Shown here piece by piece: positions 25,183 through 33,084 of a stretch of 64,000 nt of DNA. Under the pieces are notes generated by a model. The model did no database searches. It was not told the DNA's origin and saw only the letters and a program-made list of their open reading frames with translations. The DNA lies in contig CAZLKN010000006.1 of the NCBI GenBank assembly GCA_964560135.1, positions 1 through 64,000 on the forward strand. Reading direction: 5' to 3'. The translations under genes were made by a program, and so were the position numbers. The DNA is from CAZLKN01 sp964560135. Its GTDB lineage: Bacteria > Actinomycetota > JAICYB01. Within the stretch, counting starts at the first letter, position 1; each line of letters begins with the position of its first letter.

Positions 25183-25258
25183 GTGCAAAGGTGAGGGATC
25201 TGTGAGGTCTGAGGATAGTCTATGTGCGGCCGGCGGACGTCATCTGTGTAGCTAACAA

Positions 25259-26035
25259 CTAGGCTCGGTGGTCATGGATGAGCCGGTACATGTGGGTCCA
25301 CTGGGCGGCGTCCAGGTCCACTGGACGGGCCCCCGAGGGCACTCCGAGGGCCCGGGATGCGTCGCCGGCACCGGGCAGAGCCCGACGCAGCGGCGCGTTC
25401 GCGCGGGTGAAGCCTCGTCGCAGCAGGGCGAGGTAGCCCGCGCGCTCGGACGGATCGAGCAGGGGGTCCGGGCGCCGGGTGATCGTGAGGACGCCGGTGT
25501 CCACGGCGGGCGGCGGACGGTACTTCGCTGCGGGGATCCGTCGGGTGACCGTGAACTCGAACCAGGGGGCCCAGGACAGGGTCAGCAGCGTCGCGGGGAG
25601 GGGGTTCGCGCGCTTGAGGGCCGCGTGCCACTGGACGATGATGTCCGCGCGCAGCAGCGGCCCGGCGGGGTCGTCCAGCAGCCGGTGCAGGATCGCGGTG
25701 GTGATCGCGAACGGCAGGTTGGCCACGACGCGGTACGGCTCGGCGGGCAGCGGTACGCGGAGGGCGTCGCCGGCCATGACTCGGACGCGGGGCTCGCCGG
25801 CGAACCGGTTGCTCAGCCGCGCCGCGAGGTCGGGGTCGAGCTCCACGGCGACGACGGCGCGGGCGCGCGCCGCGAGCGGTTCGGTGAGCACCCCCGTGCC
25901 GGCGCCGATCTCCAGGATCAGGTCGGCGCTCGTGACGCCGGCGTTGCGGACGAGGTCAGCGGCGAGCGCGCGGTCCGCGAGGACGTGCTGACCGGCCGGA
26001 GCCCGGCGTGCGCGAACGGGACCTCGCCCGCGCAC
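25259..26035 (-). CDS. Erm/KsgA-family rRNA adenine N6-methyltransferase
   Basis: 258 aa from GTG 26035. SAM-binding motif I LILEIGAGTGVLTEPLA, acidic motif II VVAVELDPDLA, motif IV VVANLPFAIT (NLPF, the adenine-binding signature), and an Arg-rich C-terminal domain. The short Arg-rich N-terminus (RGRGPVRARRAPAGQHVL) and the GQHVL start fit Erm 23S rRNA methyltransferases of actinobacteria better than KsgA, which begins with a longer QNFL-type segment. Erm proteins dimethylate A2058 and give macrolide-lincosamide resistance. No leader peptide is evident. Choice between Erm and KsgA needs phylogeny. Confidence 0.72.
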   Translation of the reverse strand: MRGRGPVRARRAPAGQHVLADRALAADLVRNAGVTSADLILEIGAGTGVLTEPLAARARAVVAVELDPDLAARLSNRFAGEPRVRVMAGDALRVPLPAEPYRVVANLPFAITTAILHRLLDDPAGPLLRADIIVQWHAALKRANPLPATLLTLSWAPWFEFTVTRRIPAAKYRPPPAVDTGVLTITRRPDPLLDPSERAGYLALLRRGFTRANAPLRRALPGAGDASRALGVPSGARPVDLDAAQWTHMYRLIHDHRA

Positions 26036-26155
26036 GGACCATCACCATGCCCATAGCTCCGACCTCCCTCGATCCAGACGCGACGCTCAGGATACTTCGT
26101 GTCACTGGCCTCCGCTAGACTGCGAACATCAGTTCGTATTGGGAGGTGTTCGTCG

Positions 26156-27598
26156 ATGGAGACGGTGGTGCCACCGCATGATCGGGAGGCTGCGCAGCGG
26201 TTGTCGGAGGGGCTGCGTTCGGGGGCCGCGGACCTGGCGGCTGCGGAGTGTCGTTGGCTGCTGATGCTGGCCGAGTTCGACCGGCTGGGGGGCTGGGCGG
26301 AGGAGGGCTGTCGGACGTGCGCGCATTGGTTGTCGTGGGCGTGTGGGATCGGTCCGGAGGCGGCGCGGGAGCGCGTCCGGGTGGCGAACGCCTTGGAGGG
26401 TCTGCCGCTGGTGCGGGATCTGTTCGCTTCCGGGGTTCTGTCCTATTCGAAGGTGCGCGCGATCACGCGGGTGGCGACGCCGGAGACCGAGGAGGTCCTC
26501 GTCGAGTGGGCGCGGCATGCCACCGCGGCGCAGTTGGAGCGGGTCGTGCGGGGGTTCCGGCGGATGCGGCGTATCGAGGATGCGGAGGCGGCCCACGCGA
26601 GCTACCAGAAGCGCTACCTCGAGTGGCGGTACGACGACGACGGGAGTGTGTTGATCTCGGCGCGTTTGCCGGCGGAGGAGGGCGCGTTGGTGGTGCAGGC
26701 CATCCAGCAGGTGGCGGAGACGCTTGGAGAGGCCGAGGTGGCTGAGCCGGCGCCGGATCCGGTGCCCGGGGAGCCGTCGGTGCATCCGCCGTATGGGGGT
26801 CTGCCGGAGCGGGTGGCGTACTCGGATGATGCGGCGAATCTGTGGCCGGCGCGGCGGGCGGATGCATTGGGGGTGTTGGCGGAGACGGTGTTGGAGCATG
26901 GTCCGGCGGCGCGTTCTGGTGGGGATCGGACGCAGGTGGTAGTGCATGTGGATGCGGCGACGTTGGTGGATGCGGGGGCGGGGGACCGGTGCGGGTTGGA
27001 TGACGGCCCGGAGTTGAGTGTGGAGTCGGTGAAGCGGCTGTTGTGTGACGCGTCGGTGTTCCCGGTGTTGCATGGCGAGGATGGGTCGCTTTTGGATGTG
27101 GGTCGTAAGAGCCGGTCGGTGCCGCCGGCGATGCGGCGGGCGGTGCTGGCGCGTGATGGGGGCTGCCGGTTCCCGTCCTGCACGGCGACGCGGTTCGTGG
27201 ATGTCCATCACATCGAGTGGTGGTGGCGGGATGAGGGGGAGACGCGTCACGGGAATCTGGTGTGTTTGTGCCGGTTCCATCATCGGCTGGTGCATGAGAA
27301 GGGGTACACGATCGAGGTCGACCCCGGGGGCGGGGTCCGGTTTTTCAGGCCCGACGGCACACCGGTGCCGGAGGTGCTGCCGCCTCCGCCCGGTGATCCG
27401 GATGCTGCGGTGGCGGAGAATCGGCGTCTGGGTTTGGTGATCACGCCGGATACGCCGGTTGTGGGTGACTACAATCCGCGTCCGGACTACGGCACGGCGG
27501 TGGGTGTGCTGCTCACCTTGACGCCGAAGGCCGATGCGGAGGCGGTTTCCGGGCCTGTTTCCGCGATACCGCCGGAGGCCTCCGGAATGCGAGGATGA
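26156..27598 (+). CDS. 13E12/DUF222-family HNH endonuclease
   Basis: 480 aa from ATG 26156, 9 nt after GGGAGGTG. DUF222-type helical N-terminus (AAECRWLLMLAEFDRLGGW) and a C-terminal HNH site: the first His pair in VDVHHIEWWW, Asn in RHGNLVCLC, and the last in FHHRLVHE, with paired cysteines at CRFPSC for zinc. This family is multicopy in actinobacterial genomes and is associated with mobility, though function is undefined. It abuts the left end of the decayed element. A perfect 14-bp palindrome (27572-27585) lies in its last codons. Confidence 0.85.
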   Translation: METVVPPHDREAAQRLSEGLRSGAADLAAAECRWLLMLAEFDRLGGWAEEGCRTCAHWLSWACGIGPEAARERVRVANALEGLPLVRDLFASGVLSYSKVRAITRVATPETEEVLVEWARHATAAQLERVVRGFRRMRRIEDAEAAHASYQKRYLEWRYDDDGSVLISARLPAEEGALVVQAIQQVAETLGEAEVAEPAPDPVPGEPSVHPPYGGLPERVAYSDDAANLWPARRADALGVLAETVLEHGPAARSGGDRTQVVVHVDAATLVDAGAGDRCGLDDGPELSVESVKRLLCDASVFPVLHGEDGSLLDVGRKSRSVPPAMRRAVLARDGGCRFPSCTATRFVDVHHIEWWWRDEGETRHGNLVCLCRFHHRLVHEKGYTIEVDPGGGVRFFRPDGTPVPEVLPPPPGDPDAAVAENRRLGLVITPDTPVVGDYNPRPDYGTAVGVLLTLTPKADAEAVSGPVSAIPPEASGMRG

Positions 27599-27622
27599 CC
27601 CCACGAAGTCGCGGCACCTCAG

Positions 27623-28325
27623 ATGGCGTCCCTGGTCGGACCGCTTTCAGACCGTGAAACACGCGGTCAGATCGACGATCTCTTGGTATCCCCAATGCTG
27701 CATGACCTGATAGCGCTCTGTCGAGAGATTGAGAACCTCTTCGGGTCGGATGCCTTTGAGATGGAATTCGCCCGGCAGGACGGTGATCTGTATGTCTTAC
27801 AGGTCCGGCCGATAGCCGCCCACTCACGTGGCGACGATGGACGGATACAAGTCGAGGTTCGCCGGGCTATGGCCGAACATACTCGCCGGATCCGACCCCA
27901 GCGCGCGCTGTACGGAACCCGGACGATCCTCAGCGACATGACCGATTGGAACCCGGCCGAGATGATTGGGCACCATCCGCGACCCCTCGCGTACTCCCTC
28001 TATCGCGAACTCATCACAAAGGCCACGTGGCGGCGCGCTAGGGCCCGGATCGGATACGTCGACCCGGCGCCACACTAACTCATGATCCAGGCCGCAGGCC
28101 GACTGGCTCTTCGCTCGCGAAATTGCCGGCCTGGTCACCAAGTACGGCGGCGCTGCAACGCACATGACGATCCGGTGCGCGGAAATGGACGTAGCCGCCG
28201 CCATCGGAGCCAGTGAGATACTCTTCAACGAGCTATCAACCTCAACTCTGATCGACCTGGACTGCGCGAACGAAACTGTTCGCCCGACGGCTCATGTACC
28301 GAGGAGCTTGAGATGGCATCCTTGA
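27623..28325 (+). pseudogene. Remnant of a PEP/pyruvate-binding (PEP-synthase-like) enzyme
   Basis: Two pieces in different frames. 27623-28078 (151 codons) has IENLFGSDAFEMEFARQDG and LYVLQVRPIAAH, the end of the PEP/pyruvate-binding ATP-grasp domain, then DWNPAEMIGHHPRPLA, after which it stops. 28086-28325, in another frame, has DWLFAREIAGLVTKYGGAA followed by THMTIRCAE, the swivelling domain with the phosphorylated His. The start and several hundred residues between the pieces are missing. Its true 3' end overlaps the murE start by about 4 codons, showing that the intact ancestor was the first gene of a murE operon. Confidence 0.75.
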
Positions 28326-29764
28326 AGGAAATCCTGGCCGCCATCAGCGGCGACATCTCTGTCGTACGACCAGTCGCTCCCGACGACGTCGTGACCAGCG
28401 TGGAACTGGACTCTCGGCGCGTCATGACCGGAGCCGTCTTCATTTCCCTGGCGCGAACGGCGGAGGCGCGGGCCGCACACATCGCCAAGGCGCGCGCCGG
28501 TGGTGCGATCGCCGTGATCGGGCCGCGTGGATCAGATGCGGACATAGTCGTGACGGACCCCGCCGCCGCGGCTGCGGCGGCAGCGTGCGCGTTCTACCGA
28601 TTCCCTGCGCGAGACGTAACGGTGGTCGCCACCACAGGCACCAATGGCAAGAGCACGATCACCCACATTTTGGGCGGCGTCCTGAGGGTGCTTGGCGTGC
28701 GAGTTGGCGAGATCGGTACGATTGGCATCACGCTGGACGGAGATACGCTGGACGTGGAGCGGCGCACGCCCACCACGCCAGAATCGGTCGACCTGCAGTA
28801 TCTCCTACGCCGGTTCGCCGACTGCGGTGCCACGCACGTGGTCATGGAAGCTTCCTCGATTGCCTTGGCCGACCGGCGGCTAGACGGCACCGACGTGGCG
28901 GTCGGGTGTTTCACCAACCTGACCCACGACCATCTCGACGTTCACGGCTCGATGTCCGCATATGAGGCGGCCAAGCTGCACCTTTTCGATCTGGCTCAGG
29001 TGGCGGTGGCCAACGTCGATGATCCGGTCGGTCGCCGCATCCAGCACGGGTGGAACGCCCGCACATTCGCGCTGCACTCAGACGCGGATCTCACAGCCAA
29101 GGATCTGCAGCAAACTCCGGACGGGGCTGTGTTCACCGCGCACGTGCGCGGCCGGTCGGAGCAGGCGTCGGTACGCGGGTTCGGCGAGCTCAGCGTGTCA
29201 AATGCGCTGGCGGTCCTGGCAGTCGCGCTTGAACTCAACGCACCGCTGGAGGACGCGATCCGAGCCCTCGCCGCTCAGCCCGCGCCGCCGGGTCGGATGC
29301 AGATCCTACGGGTGGACCGGCCGTACAGCGTCATGGTGGACTACGCTCATAGCCCGGACTCACTGGACCAGATGCTGCGGACCCTGCGCCCGCGCGTCAG
29401 CGGCCGAATCGTGACGGTGTTCGGCTGCGGCGGCGACCGGGACCGCGCCAAGCGACCGGTTATGGGTGGGATCGCGGCCCAGCTATCCGATCAAGTCATC
29501 ATCACGAGCGACAACCCACGCACCGAGGATCCAGACCAGATCATCGCCGACATTCTCGCCGGCGCAACGGCACATGCCGACCGTGTCCGCACGATCCCCG
29601 ATCGTGTACTTGCCATCGAGGAGGCGTTGGCCGGAGCCGGGCCGGGGGATCTGGTTCTCATAGCGGGCAAAGGCAGTGAACCTTACCAGATTATCGGTCA
29701 GACAAAAATCCCGTACAGCGACGAAGCAACGGTGCGCACGCTCGTCTCGGAAGACGCTGTATGA
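28313..29764 (+). CDS. murE: MurE-type Mur ligase (UDP-MurNAc-tripeptide synthetase)
   Basis: 483 aa, full length. Cytoplasmic ATP-dependent ligase adding the third amino acid of the peptidoglycan stem. N-terminal UDP-binding domain (about 1-95), P-loop TTGTNGKSTIT near 109, the carbamylated-Lys region HDHLDVHGSMSAYEAAKLH, and C-terminal DNPRTEDP near 402, the motif that selects meso-diaminopimelate. ATG 28313 follows GAGGAG. It lies inside decayed mobile DNA, outside any dcw cluster, with somewhat lower GC than the host. It is probably a second or acquired copy, possibly for modified peptidoglycan or a secondary metabolite. Overlaps murD by ATGA. Confidence 0.85.
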   Translation: MASLKEILAAISGDISVVRPVAPDDVVTSVELDSRRVMTGAVFISLARTAEARAAHIAKARAGGAIAVIGPRGSDADIVVTDPAAAAAAAACAFYRFPARDVTVVATTGTNGKSTITHILGGVLRVLGVRVGEIGTIGITLDGDTLDVERRTPTTPESVDLQYLLRRFADCGATHVVMEASSIALADRRLDGTDVAVGCFTNLTHDHLDVHGSMSAYEAAKLHLFDLAQVAVANVDDPVGRRIQHGWNARTFALHSDADLTAKDLQQTPDGAVFTAHVRGRSEQASVRGFGELSVSNALAVLAVALELNAPLEDAIRALAAQPAPPGRMQILRVDRPYSVMVDYAHSPDSLDQMLRTLRPRVSGRIVTVFGCGGDRDRAKRPVMGGIAAQLSDQVIITSDNPRTEDPDQIIADILAGATAHADRVRTIPDRVLAIEEALAGAGPGDLVLIAGKGSEPYQIIGQTKIPYSDEATVRTLVSEDAV

Positions 29765-30275
29765 CCCGCGCGATCATGATTGTTGGTGCCGCGGCAAGCG
29801 GTCAGGCTGCGGTCGAACTGGCACGTTCGAACGCCGCGCGGGTGACCATTGTTGACGATTGACTTGACGCCGCGGCATACGGCGCGGATGAACGGTACCT
29901 TGCTGACACGGCTGCTGCCGTGGCCGCGGTCGCCAGGCATGACCTCGTGGTCGTGAGCCCGGGCGTACCCACGTGGCATCCTGTGATTGAAGCGGCGCGT
30001 GCAGCTAAGGTCGAAGCGATCAGCGAGTTGCAGTTCGCGAGGGGGTTTCTCCCGGTGCCGGTCATCGCTGTTAGCGGTACGAATGGTAAGTCGTCGGTCA
30101 CCACCATGATGGCCGATGCGCTCACAGCCACTGGTGCCTCCGCTGGGGTGGCGGGCAACATTGGGATCCCTCTGAGTTCTCTCGTGCGCACACCCCCGCG
30201 GCCTGAGCCGATCGTCTGTGAGGTCAGCGCCCAGCAGTTGGACTTGACACAGGAGTTCAAGGCTCGACTCGTGCG
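29761..30275 (+). pseudogene. murD: Truncated murD with an internal stop
   Basis: Starts MTRAIMIVGAAASGQAAVELA with ATG overlapping the murE stop. A TGA at 29860-29862 interrupts VTIVDD*LDAAAYG where Arg would be expected, consistent with a CGA-to-TGA transition. Reading continues in the same frame through VIAVSGTNGKSSVTTMMADA (P-loop) to SAQQLDLTQEF, then homology ends abruptly at about 30265, where recombinase sequence begins. About half of MurD, including the C-terminal domain, is missing, so it is non-functional. It was presumably the third gene of the PEP-enzyme/murE/murD operon. Confidence 0.78.
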
Positions 30276-30796
30276 ATGGACGTCGATCGTGTCGAGAAGG
30301 CTGTTGAGGAGTACTACGTCACGGTGAAGATGCCCGAAGAGGTGCAGCGGACCATACAGACGGGTCTCGAGCGTGAGCTCGATCGCCAGCGCAAGCAAGC
30401 CGCACCTGAGATGGCTCATGCTCAACGCCGAATCCAACAGCTGGAGGTCGAGCGCCGCCGTCTTGCCCGAGGCGTCGTGGACGGTTCCGTCCCTGGCGAT
30501 CTCGCCAGGAAGGAGCAGGAACGCGTTGCGCGGGAGCTGGCCGAGGTTCAGCGTCTCTTGGAGGCCGGTGAGGTCATCTACAGTCGAACCGAAGACACGC
30601 TCAGCCGGGCTCTAACTCTCATCGGCCGGTGCGACGAGATCTACAAGCGGGGTGGTGCAAAGGTACGCCGACTGTCCAAACAGTTCTTCTTCGAGAAGCT
30701 CCTCGTGCGAGACGGCAGGGTCGTCGACGCTGTCCTGCGTGAGCCCTGGGGAGTCCTGGTGTCGCAGCGGTTCCGCGATCTCATGGAGAAGAACGC
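30276..30796 (+). pseudogene. C-terminal fragment of a large serine recombinase
   Basis: About 170 codons of the coiled-coil/C-terminal region of a large serine integrase: a long Arg/Glu helix (RRIQQLEVERRRLARGVVDG), LIGRCDEIYKRGGAKVRRL and QFFFEKLLV, a set of segments shared by actinobacterial recombinases. The catalytic serine domain and most of the zinc-ribbon domain are absent; the fragment begins at the murD breakpoint. The open frame runs on to 30908, but its last ~35 codons are the terminator hairpin and the antisense of tRNA-Arg, so they are not integrase sequence. Evidence for an integrated element that used this tRNA locus. Confidence 0.78.
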
Positions 30797-30829
30797 AAAC
30801 CCCGACGGGCGTTCTTCCCGTCGGGGTTT
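30797..30829 (-). terminator. Strong terminator downstream of tRNA-Arg
   Basis: AAACCCCGACGGG (30797-30809) pairs perfectly with CCCGTCGGGGTTT (30817-30829), loop 7 nt. It lies 15 bp past the tRNA 3' end on the minus strand and is symmetric, so it could also stop plus-strand transcripts. Confidence 0.82.
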
Positions 30830-30843
30830 GAATATTGAGTCCC

Positions 30844-30919
30844 TGGCGCGCCCGGCAGGATTCGAACCTGCGACACCCGGCTCCGGAGGCCGGTGCTCTG
30901 TCCCCTGAGCTACGGGCGC
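30844..30919 (-). tRNA. tRNA-Arg (anticodon CCG)
   Basis: 76 nt with encoded CCA. Acceptor GCGCCCG/CGGGCGC, D-arm with GGGGACAG loop, anticodon stem CCGGC/GCCGG with loop CTCCGGA (anticodon CCG), and T-arm GCAGG-TTCGAAT-CCTGC. Site beside the decayed integrative element. Confidence 0.96.
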
Positions 30920-31003
30920 GAACTTCTTCAGGATAGTCCGTGGCGTAGCTCGGTGCGGGACTGAGCTCATCGAACGGACCGCGAACCATTTACCCTGTAT
31001 CCC

Positions 31004-31399
31004 ATGCCGCAGCGCATCCTGGTCGTGGACGACGACCCGATGATCCTCAGGCTCCTCCAGCTCAACCTCGAGATGGAGGGGTACGAGGTCGTGTCCGCCG
31101 TGAACGGCCGCGAAGCCCTGGCGGCGGTGGCCGAGCAGCCTCCCGACCTGATGGTGTGCGACGTGATGATGCCCGGGATGGACGGGCTCGAGGTCGTCTC
31201 CAGGCTCCGGCGCGAACCGGTGGGGGACACGCTCCCGATCGTGATGCTCAGCGCCAAAGCGCAGGAGCTGGACGTCCAGCGTGGACGGGGAGCGGGTGCC
31301 GACGAGTACGTCACCAAGCCCTTCGACCCCGAAGAGCTTCTCGGGGTCATCGGGCGGCTCCTGTCGTCCGGCCGCAAGGCTCCGGAGCAGGACCGGTGA
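31004..31399 (+). CDS. Response regulator receiver protein
   Basis: 131-aa CheY-like domain: VVDDDPM acidic pocket, phospho-acceptor in LMVCDVMMPGMDG, Ser in VMLSAKA and Lys in VTKPFDPEE. Only ~10 residues follow the domain, so there is no output module. Its stop overlaps the GTG of argS (GTGA), an unusual but clear operon with translation genes. Confidence 0.9.
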   Translation: MPQRILVVDDDPMILRLLQLNLEMEGYEVVSAVNGREALAAVAEQPPDLMVCDVMMPGMDGLEVVSRLRREPVGDTLPIVMLSAKAQELDVQRGRGAGADEYVTKPFDPEELLGVIGRLLSSGRKAPEQDR

Positions 31400-33084
31400 T
31401 CGAGCGTGACGTCCACGATCTCGTGCTGGAGGCCGTCCGGCAGGCCCGCGCCGCGGGAGAGCTGACCGCGACGGAGCAACCGTCGTTCGAGGTGACCCGT
31501 CCCCGCCAGCGGGAGCACGGGGACTGGGCCACCAACGCGGCGCTCGCCCTCCAGAAGATCGAGGGCCGGCCCCCGCGCGAGATCGCCGACCTCCTCGTGC
31601 GCCACCTCCCCGAACGTTCCTGGGTGGCGAAGGTGGAGGTGGCGGGCCCGGGGTTCATCAACTTCCATCTGTCCGGCACATGGCTGCACGACGTCGCGGC
31701 CCGGGTGCTGCAGGACGGCCCCCGCTTCGGTGCGAGCGCCGAGGGCGCCGGCGTGCCGGTCAACGTCGAGTTCGTGTCGATCAACCCCACCGGCCCCCTG
31801 CACATCGGCTCGGCCCGCAACGCCGCCATCGGCGACGCGGTCGCGCGGCTGCTGGAGTTCGGCGGCCATCCGGTCACCCGCGAGTACTACTTCAACGACG
31901 CGGGGAGTCAGATGACGAACTTCGGCCTGTCGGTGGCCACCCGCTACCTGGAGCTGCTCGGCCGGGACGCGGAGCTGCCCGGGGACGGCTACCACGGTGA
32001 CTACATCGTCGACCTCGCCCGCGAGATCCTCGATACGGACGGCGACCGCCACGGCGATCTTCCCCTGGACGAGCTCGGTGAGCTGATGCGCGAGCGCGCC
32101 TACCCGATCGTGATCCGGTGGCTCGAGGATTCGCTGGAGCGCTTCCGCGTCCACTTCGACGTCTGGTTCAAGGAGCGCGATCTGTACACCGCCGGACGGG
32201 TGGACGAGGTGCTGCAGCGCCTCACCGACGCCGGCTACGTCTACGAGGAGGGCGGAGCGAAATGGCTGCGAACGACCGCCTTCGGAGACACCCGTGACCG
32301 GCCGGTGATCCGTTCGCACGGCGCCAAGGAGCCCACGTATCTCCTCCCAGACCTCGCCTACCACCTCGACAAGGTCGAGCGCGGCTTCGACCGCATGATC
32401 GTGGTGCTCGGCGCCGACCACCACGGGCACGCCCCCAGCCTGAGGGCCGGGATGCAGGCTCTCGGGGTGGATCCCGATCGGATCGAGGTCATCATCTACC
32501 AGTGGGTGCATGTGCTGCGGGCCGGAGAACCGGTACCGATGTCCAAGCGCGCAGGAACCTTCGTCGCCCTTCAGGAGCTGATCGACGAGGTGGGGGCGGA
32601 CGCCGCGCGCTACGGACTGCTGTCCACCTCCTCGGAGAACACGCTGTACTTCGACATCGAGGAAGTGAAGAAGCAGTCGCTCGAGAATCCCGTCTACTAC
32701 GTGCAGTACGCGCACGCCCGCATCGCCTCGATCCTGCGACTCGCCTCCGAGCAGGGGGCCGGAGGCGGCGACGTGGTGTGGGAGGCCCTCGCCCACGACT
32801 CCGAGATCGAGCTGCTCCGCGCGATCTCGGAATTCGAGGAGACGATACAGGTGGCGACGGCGCAGCGCGCCCCCTACCGCGTCGGCAAGTATGCGGAGGA
32901 GCTGGCGCGCCGGTTCCACCGCTTCTACACCGACTGCCGGGTGGTCACCGACAACGTGCAGCTGACCACCGCGCGGCTCGCGCTGTGCCGGGCGAGCAAG
33001 CAGGTGCTCGCGAACGCACTCGGTCTCCTTGGCGTGTCCGCCCCCGACCGGATGGAACGCGAACCCGAGGAGGCGTCTGCGTGA
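31396..33084 (+). CDS. argS: Arginyl-tRNA synthetase
   Basis: 562 aa, class I aminoacyl-tRNA synthetase. N-terminal Arg-specific domain (about 1-105, EHGDWATNAALALQK), HIGH site NPTGPLHIGSARNAAIGD near 130, MSKRAGTFV near 382, and a C-terminal helical anticodon-binding domain (YYVQYAHARIASILR; ALGLLGV). GTG 31396 overlaps the receiver gene and fits the family N-terminus. tRNA-Arg(CCG) is encoded 480 bp upstream. First gene of the argS-lysA-hom-thrC-thrB cluster common in actinobacteria. Confidence 0.96.
   Translation: MIERDVHDLVLEAVRQARAAGELTATEQPSFEVTRPRQREHGDWATNAALALQKIEGRPPREIADLLVRHLPERSWVAKVEVAGPGFINFHLSGTWLHDVAARVLQDGPRFGASAEGAGVPVNVEFVSINPTGPLHIGSARNAAIGDAVARLLEFGGHPVTREYYFNDAGSQMTNFGLSVATRYLELLGRDAELPGDGYHGDYIVDLAREILDTDGDRHGDLPLDELGELMRERAYPIVIRWLEDSLERFRVHFDVWFKERDLYTAGRVDEVLQRLTDAGYVYEEGGAKWLRTTAFGDTRDRPVIRSHGAKEPTYLLPDLAYHLDKVERGFDRMIVVLGADHHGHAPSLRAGMQALGVDPDRIEVIIYQWVHVLRAGEPVPMSKRAGTFVALQELIDEVGADAARYGLLSTSSENTLYFDIEEVKKQSLENPVYYVQYAHARIASILRLASEQGAGGGDVVWEALAHDSEIELLRAISEFEETIQVATAQRAPYRVGKYAEELARRFHRFYTDCRVVTDNVQLTTARLALCRASKQVLANALGLLGVSAPDRMEREPEEASA

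Noticed and set aside
26129..27604. A 491-codon His/Arg/Pro-rich frame antisense to the HNH gene
   Set aside because: Shadow of the 13E12/HNH coding frame.
29860..29862. murD internal TGA as a second selenocysteine codon
   Set aside because: The site corresponds to an Arg on the surface of the first domain, not a redox position; no hairpin is evident downstream, and the gene is truncated anyway.
30800..30908. C-terminal residues of the recombinase frame ending in a GFEPAT-type segment
   Set aside because: This is antisense of tRNA-Arg and the terminator, a well-known false protein tail.
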